From positions 27,011,135 through 27,075,134 of the forward strand of contig OU452202.1 in the NCBI GenBank assembly GCA_911728435.2: 64,000 bases of DNA, read 5' to 3'. Positions 57,520 to 64,000 of this stretch are shown here, piece by piece. The notes under the pieces were generated by a model. The model did not search any database and had not been told where the DNA came from. It worked only from the letters and a program-made list of their open reading frames with translations. The position numbers were made by a program, and so were the translations under genes. Source of the stretch: Apoderus coryli (taxonomy: Eukaryota > Arthropoda > Insecta > Coleoptera > Attelabidae). Each line of letters begins with the position of its first letter. Within the stretch, counting starts at the first letter, position 1.

Positions 57520-57741
57520 CACTATTTATAGTTAGTGGGCCAGCGGCGGCGACATTGGTCCGTATTTTTCAAAAACGAGGTTAGCGAGGGCTACACAACG
57601 TCGATAACCAGTTTATTCTGGCCCAAATTGAACGATATAGACGTGGAGGACATGATGTGGTTCCGGGAGGACGGCGCTACATGCCATACAGCGGACGCCC
57701 CGATGGACATTGTGCAGAAACGATTTGATGGCATAACATGA
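57520..57741 (+). pseudogene. DDE transposase internal fragment, mariner/Tc1 superfamily
   Basis: An open stretch at 57535-57741 reads FFKNEVSEGYTT, FLWPKLNDIDVEDMMW-like, and FREDGATCHTADAPMDIVQK. This matches the GPYFFENE...FLxPELxxxDxxDMWFQQDGATCHTAxxTMDLLxxRF block that carries the second catalytic Asp. It has a relatively high GC content for the region and few changes, so it is younger than the other fragments, but both ends of the protein are missing. Confidence 0.7.
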
Positions 57742-60149
57742 ACGAACATTATTCAAAATACCTTTAATAAAAGGAATTTTTAATGTTACTGTTTCTGCTG
57801 TGATATTTTTGGATGTCTGTGGTAATTTTAAAATGAGTGCTGATTTGATGTGTTTTTTTTTCAAATGAGCCAGCGTTGAATTGAAGATTCGGACTTATTA
57901 TTTGACATTTATTTATTTCGTGGGCTTCATACCCAACAGCCCTAAAATTAAAAATGGTTGGTGTGGCATATTATTTATTGTTATTTTTGGAACTGTATCT
58001 ATGGTACTTACTGTACGCACCCACTGTATAAAAGAAAAAGATTGAAAAGTAACCAACATAGCTATGATACATTTATAATAAAATGTGTATTATATCCCTA
58101 TGTCGATAAATATTGCTTTGACACAATAATGTCAAGTGTACAAAGTCTTATTATTAATAGCATTATCAAACAAACCAGCTTTATTTAGGTAGGTAGGTAA
58201 GTAAGTGGTTTTGAGACTGTACTCCAATAATCAACTTTAAGATGATTATGTAATATCTACCTCTATCCAGTATCTTCTTCTATTCAAAATATTGAAATTT
58301 AATGCATAATTAATTACCTACATTACAGACTATTATATTATATGTTATCAACAACTCAGCATTCGATATCGCTGGAGACCATATAAATGTATACTGTATA
58401 TTATACAGCTTAGATGTTACTATTAACAGATTTCCATACTAATGCAACTTACGTACGTTGTTCAATTATGATTAATGTTTCGATTATTACATTTGTATAG
58501 CATAGGGCGGAGGGCGAGAAAATATTCTATACCTAATAACTTCTAATAAAGTTTCCGAATATAAATGAGCAAGTATTGAACTACGTTTTAGTTTAATAAC
58601 TATATGTAGGTAGTACTACTAATAAATAAAGAGATAAATTACAGGATCTCACCAAGACTAAGGCATAGATTGATATTTCGGAAAAATATATGAATTAACA
58701 CAATAACTCAGTTTATGAATACAGTAACTTCACATAAAATGCAAAAATATTATGAATTATTAATAATTATGCAGAATATATCAGCAAAACTAATCCACAA
58801 AGCTCATCTGAGACACCGTAATGCCTCTTGCTGCAATGGTGAAATACCTAATTCTACAGTATTTCTTTTTTGTTTTTACACGTAGGTACAAAGGACATAG
58901 ATATATCATAAAATATTCATAATTCTCACGGGAAAAGTTTAATTATTATAACGTAACTATTCAAATCCCATGACCTCACCCACCATGAACATAATGCTTT
59001 ATAAATGATATACGATCTGAATTAAATAAATTTATCGATAAAACTAAATTACCACGTTTTGGTAGGAAAGCAAAAACAAAATTATTATTAATATATTATT
59101 ATAGTTATATTGTATGTATACTCGTATAATATTTATGTAGGTATGTATAATGTTAGTAGATGTGTATATGGGAACTGAAGAAATATTTTATCACTTAGAT
59201 AAATAACTCTGAAAAGCAAGTTAGTTATGGGGTAAGTATTAACGCTCAACCCTCAAAAAAGTCGTATGATTTTGCTGGGTGAGTTTTTATTTGCACTGAA
59301 AGTAAGTAGTTAGTCATGAATGTCTAGACATTACACCCGAAGAACGGTCGAAACAGATGCTCGACATTTTAAAAACTTGATAAGTAAAATAATAGCATAT
59401 TATGTTCGTTGTTTGGTTTCCATTGTCACAATCCCTGGACGAATCGACCAATTTAAGCAAAAACAAAAGGTCTGTAAAGATAATCAAAACATGTCTAAAA
59501 CGGTTATTACTCAATGTACCTACCTACTTTCCCTATATTTAAATTGTGGAAAAGACCTCTGTTGCGTTTTCATTGGGCTATCCTGTATTATGTCACGTAT
59601 ATGAGCTTTTATATACATTTTAAATAAAATAAAGGGTCTTAGAACATATGGACACTTTCCTAATAATAATTAATTAGTTAGGCATTATAATTAGTTCTTA
59701 AATCTGAATACGAGCCGCCATTGAGCCAATGCGAATGAATTTATTTACTACGTGTATAATAATCATTGAAATCATCGTGTTAATATTTAACAACAGCTAA
59801 AACACATTGATGCAAAGTTCGGGATGCGATAAATTGTACGAAACAAAACAAAACCCTGTCGAAATGTATACATTTTGCCTAACAAAATACAGTGTAGCAT
59901 AAAAGTCATTCAACACACGGTAATTGTATTAAAATTTGGTCAGTAGTAAATAAGCCAATTCCATTACGTAATTCGTGAACGAATAAGGTCAATAGCGGCA
60001 ATAAGCTTGTGCTAGTGGTATGGGAATGGAACGAATCAAACTTGAAAAGCAGATACATGATTAGGTACATTCAATTTGCATAGTGCTTATATCTGCGTTC
60101 ATTTTTTTTTGTCAATAATTTTTATTAAGTTACTCCCCTAGGTTAGGGC
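57742..60149. other. Intergenic, no gene seen
   Basis: AT-rich. An inverted CAGGATAGCCCAATGAAAACG end (plus-strand 59565-59587) marks another copy of the CAGGGTGG...CCAATGAAAA repeat, running leftward on the minus strand to about 59400. Confidence 0.45.
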
Positions 60150-60282
60150 CATATAAGCTAGCAACAACACCTTGTCTTGGAAACCATGATTTTTCGGACG
60201 TATATTTATGGGAACTTTTTTATAAGATGACCTGAGAAATCACCCCCTGAAATATTGCCGCACATTTTGAAACACCCTGTAT
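60150..60282 (-). repeat. Interspersed repeat with ACAGGGTGTTTC end
   Basis: On the minus strand it starts ACAGGGTGTTTCAAAATGTG and continues GCGGCAATATTTCAGGGGGT. Word content is unlike the surrounding DNA. The single terminus resembles other ACAGGGTG repeat ends in the window, but its body differs, so it is a different family. Confidence 0.45.
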
Positions 60283-60410
60283 AATTCATTTTATGTGCCA
60301 CTATAGAACTTATATTTTCCGAGGTGAAAATCGATTTTGATTCGACTAATTTGATGTTACATGAGTAGTCAGTCTCGTATAGTTTGTTTTGTTTGTGTTA
60401 CCTCCGTACG

Positions 60411-60463
60411 TTATAATAATATCACAGCATAATATATCTTTATGCTGTGATAATATTATGTAG
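60411..60463. repeat. Near-perfect palindrome around TCACAGCATAA
   Basis: TAATATCACAGCATAA and its inverse TTATGCTGTGATAATATTA are separated by about six bases, giving a stem of roughly 16-20 bp with one mismatch. Confidence 0.7.
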
Positions 60464-63169
60464 GTATTATATTATTATCTACACGATACTGTCCCTGTCC
60501 CCGTTCACCTCTCTTATTTATTTATTGTTTATTGAGTTTTCGTGGTGTATTTGAACTTTAGCTCTCCCTGTTGTTGCTACTGATGCAGTTTGTACCTATG
60601 TGTGTATAATTTACGTAGTTGTTGGTCGCATTAATTACATTTAGAAATGTTATTTGCAGATTGCCTGGATTAAAGAACACAAATACAGTTAAGACCGTTT
60701 GGAGCATATATGGAGTGCCCGTAGGGTTGTTTAGAAAACAATGTTTGGATTGCAACTTGACGCAGGGGTGAATTAAGTCGGAATTGAAAACAGCTTTGTT
60801 GTGTACTGGATGATTTATTCATGCCGTCGCGTCGGCCATATTTCGGAAAAATCTAATAAAAGCAGTGAAAAAAATAAATTCATAGTTTTCCGCTACGTGG
60901 TGCAACATATCACTTACAAAATACAAAGTGTATCAAAATCAAGTTTACATATGACCAGCTATCTACGCGTGCGCAACCATGTTCCAACATTTTGCAAGTG
61001 TCAGCAGACAATTTCTTTAATTTATTATGAAACTATTCCTTTATTACGTAATGTATGAGGTTATTAGCTTTTAATAGTTTGTGTGTTTATATTTAATAGA
61101 GCATGAATTTTGCTTTTGCATAAAGGAAAACGTTTATGCTAATTATTTAAACCGTATTTGCCATAACTCGAATAAATTTTATTTAAAATTAATTTTTATT
61201 TTCCTTTAGAATTTGCAGACAATATTTGCGCACACTTTTGCTACTATTGTAGGTATATAATTATATATATACGTGTACAGTGTACAGCGCACGGGCTTTT
61301 GAAAGATGCCTTTAAAATATTCATTTTATTCTTCCGGCAAAATATCTTTTATTAGACTTGGTCTACATCATTATTATCCTGCCTTTTAGACTGCGAAAAA
61401 TTCAATTCCCCGCGAAGCTGCAATCTGAATAGAACTAAGCAAACATAATTATAAAAACCGCCGCATTTTAAAATCTTCCATATAAAGTAGGTGGAATATA
61501 AATTTTACCATTTCATTTCTTGCGTAATATTTGGAGGCCTAATCAAAGAGTAGGTATAAGTTTACTTAAACAAATGATAATGTAGGTAGGAGGTATGTAT
61601 ATGCGCGAATGTGGCATGTGGCCCTACAATGTCTGTGGCCCGTTGCAAAAAAAAAACACAGGTTGGATATATTTATTATAGGAGGCAGATTTTCTCTACA
61701 CTTGTTTTTACATTTAAAAGATGTACTACATTTTGACACTGATTCTAATTTTTTTATTTTATTTGGTTTGAGCTCCTGACAAAACGTATTAATTAAATTT
61801 ACGTTTAGATAGTCAGAACTAGCAAAAATAATTGATTTGAGAACCGGTAGGTATCAAAATTCAAAGCATATCGCTAAATGCGTCATTAAAATTTACACGA
61901 GCGGTACTAAAGAAAAATGTTGTAAACATCCAGCATTACTTTGTCTTAATACCGCAGTATTAGCCACTGCAATGGATTGTTTAATATTTTATTTGGGTTT
62001 GAAACTCACAATACCAACAAGAGTAGAAATTGGGGATATATACATATATGTAAAGGGACTTGGTTTACCCACCAACAATTTATCTTGTTCGTCAGACTGG
62101 AACAATGGTGGTCAGTATTCCGCAAATTCCCGAGTGGTGAAGCGCAAGACGTTAGATTATTTATTATTTAATGGATGTTTCCGCTAGCGAGGCTTCGTTA
62201 TAACACACATGGCACACATTTCAAATATATAGTTTGGAAGCGGCAAATAATCGACGTTAGTGCCATACTATTTTAGATTAGTAATTTACTGTGAGTCATG
62301 TATAGGTACATATAGGAAAAAAAATATTATTGATATTGTGTTATAAATAATATAGTCCGTAGTTTGTATTACTTAACAATTGTTTGAGTAAGCCCCTGAA
62401 GACAAAAATCGCAGCAAAACGATCATATATATGAAGAAAAAGAAAATTTTGTTGCACCTAGACAGTGCATTCTCACCAGAACTAAGTTATAGCAATTTGT
62501 TTTTATACCAAAGCATGACACAATAGACAAAATCTCATTAGAAACTTCATCTACTTCACATACATATGCCTATCTATAGTAATTTTTAAAATATCCATCA
62601 CGTTCCCTGAAAACATTATTTGTGTGTAGCTTAACATACCCCAGATTTTAAACATTTTCGACAGTCCAAGCACGTTTTTCATTTGGGTATCATATACACA
62701 CTGGTTTTTGGGAAAGTTGTATCGAAAAACTAATACCCCCTTTATATAGGTATTCTCTTGCTATCACTATGCCACAGATTTCTATGCACTCTATAGATAT
62801 ATGTATTATTTTGTACATGGAATACTGGGCGGAATCCAGACAGAGGAGAGAACATTAGAAAACACTTAGTACAGAGAACAAAAGGAGCCGCAGTTAGATG
62901 GCAAGGACTAAAAGCAAATGTACAGGTGCATATTATAAATATTATATACCTTGGGAGATTTCCCGTGGCTATAGGTCTACTTCTATAAGCACTTCTTCAT
63001 TTTATTTTGTAAAAAAGTGTTACGAAGTCAATTCTACATTATCTAAACAACACTGAGGATCAAGAAAATAATGTCACACCTGGTAAACATTAAGCTGTTC
63101 AAAATGTTAGCCTTCTGATTCTGTACAGTGTAATAGAGATTGTGTTCAACATACGTGCCGCATATTTAA
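60464..63169. other. Intergenic, no gene seen
   Basis: AT-rich. A 116-codon frame at 61837-62187 has no recognisable domain and no splice or start context in its favour. A small patch near 62822-62935 looks weakly LINE-like but cannot be supported. Confidence 0.4.
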
Positions 63170-63179
63170 ATTTTAGGGG

Positions 63180-63310
63180 CTACTAAATTTTTTGCAAACA
63201 AATGTCCCCCTCGCAAACAAGACCGACGCGACGTGTCCAAGATTTTTTCAAAAAATTTATATTACATATTCGACAATAACTCTGTTTCGTTTACATTGGA
63301 CGACCCTGTA
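63180..63310 (-). repeat. Interspersed repeat, CAGGGTGG...CCAATGAAAA family, minus-strand copy
   Basis: On the minus strand: TACAGGGTCGTCCAATGTAA followed by ACGAAACAG, TTTTTTGAAAAAATCTTGGA and CACGTCG. These are the same ordered blocks as in 49112-49330. Confidence 0.6.
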
Positions 63311-64000
63311 TATCATAATGCAAACATATAGTCCTTCTGTTTTTATACCATTTGTATTTAATCAGTGCCTGGTATAATCCCATCTCCCAATTCTGCTTTT
63401 AAAACATGGAAATTGACTAATCCGTAGGTAATAGCATTTTCTATATATATTTAGGTGTGGACCAAGTTAGCTATATAGTACATTTAACTGCAGTAATTTT
63501 AAAAGTTTATAAAAGTTAAGTAATAAGAGAGCCAGTTTCGCGTGTTAAAGATATCGATTGCTTTTTGATCGCAATGGTGCATGAATATAACAAAAATTAT
63601 AACAATTTTCTTTGAAAAAGCGGAAGTGCTAATTTTATATTGTTTCAAGTTTTAAGACTCCATCCTTCATTAAAAACTTGGCGGCAGATAAAAGTTCTAT
63701 TTAAATGTCTAATTATTCGATTTTCAAAACAACTTGAAATTTCAATTTTGTATTATAAAAAACTTTGGTAAGAATAATTATTCGCATCAAAGACTGTTTG
63801 TTGATATTTTCGTTATAGATAAACTAGTTTATGATAACAGTTTGTATTACACCTAGGCAACTTTTATTTTAATTAATTTTTTTTTAATTCGTTATAAACG
63901 AAAATTAACACGTTCAGATATGTATCATTGGCTATATACCTATATTTATTAATTTGGATATCAACTGATCATCTAAAAAGAGATTCTCAGTTTTTTTTAG
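63311..64000. other. Right edge, no gene seen
   Basis: AT-rich, no supported feature up to the window end. Confidence 0.4.

Noticed and set aside
61837..62187. 116-codon plus-strand frame as a gene
   Set aside because: No recognisable domain; its Cys residues are not in a known pattern, and the surroundings show no exon structure.
62822..62935. Possible LINE fragment (GENIRKHLVQRTKGAAVRWQGL)
   Set aside because: Short and not anchored by a second conserved block, so it cannot be separated from chance.

Overview
The window looks like an AT-rich insect genome. The evidence is GT-AG introns in two multi-exon genes, a chaoptin-type photoreceptor adhesion gene, an insect-style SLC5 transporter, and many DNA-transposon and retroelement relics (mariner, Tc1, P-like, LINE, BEL/Pao). 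A hemipteran is my guess; no species can be assigned from the sequence. No rRNA gene, intact tRNA gene or CRISPR array is visible.

Layout. (1) Positions 20-4798, minus strand: the 5' part of a sodium-coupled SLC5 transporter gene in six exons. Every splice phase agrees (469 codons) and the gene runs off the left edge. Its introns hold two foldback elements. One has TTAA target duplications; the other carries two hammerhead-ribozyme-like motifs. (2) Positions 5391-7043: a P-element-like transposon with diverged inverted repeats of about 150 bp, an 8-bp target duplication and a broken THAP-domain gene. (3) Positions 7.9-18.3 kb: no host gene seen. It holds LINE and mariner relics, two copies of a repeat with an internal tRNA-like segment, and a GC-rich internally repeated block. 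(4) Positions 18311-24256: a structurally complete, apparently young BEL/Pao LTR retrotransposon with a 5-bp target duplication, near-identical LTRs and one long Gag-Pol frame. (5) Positions 24.3-33.5 kb: transposon relics and unassigned AT-rich DNA. (6) Positions 33724-50761, plus strand: a complete five-exon chaoptin-like gene (1245 codons plus stop, phases consistent). It encodes a signal peptide, about 40 leucine-rich repeats, a C-terminal cysteine cap and a GPI-type tail. Its introns contain a decayed DDE transposase, a LINE relic and a Tc1 relic, and a small inverted-repeat element sits just after the stop codon. (7) Positions 51-64 kb: AT-rich DNA with short interspersed repeats and two transposase fragments; no host gene seen.

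The two host genes have unrelated functions (solute transport; cell adhesion) and no shared regulation is evident. The points most worth checking are the P-like THAP element, the hammerhead-like motifs in the transporter intron, the tRNA-containing repeat and the young BEL element.
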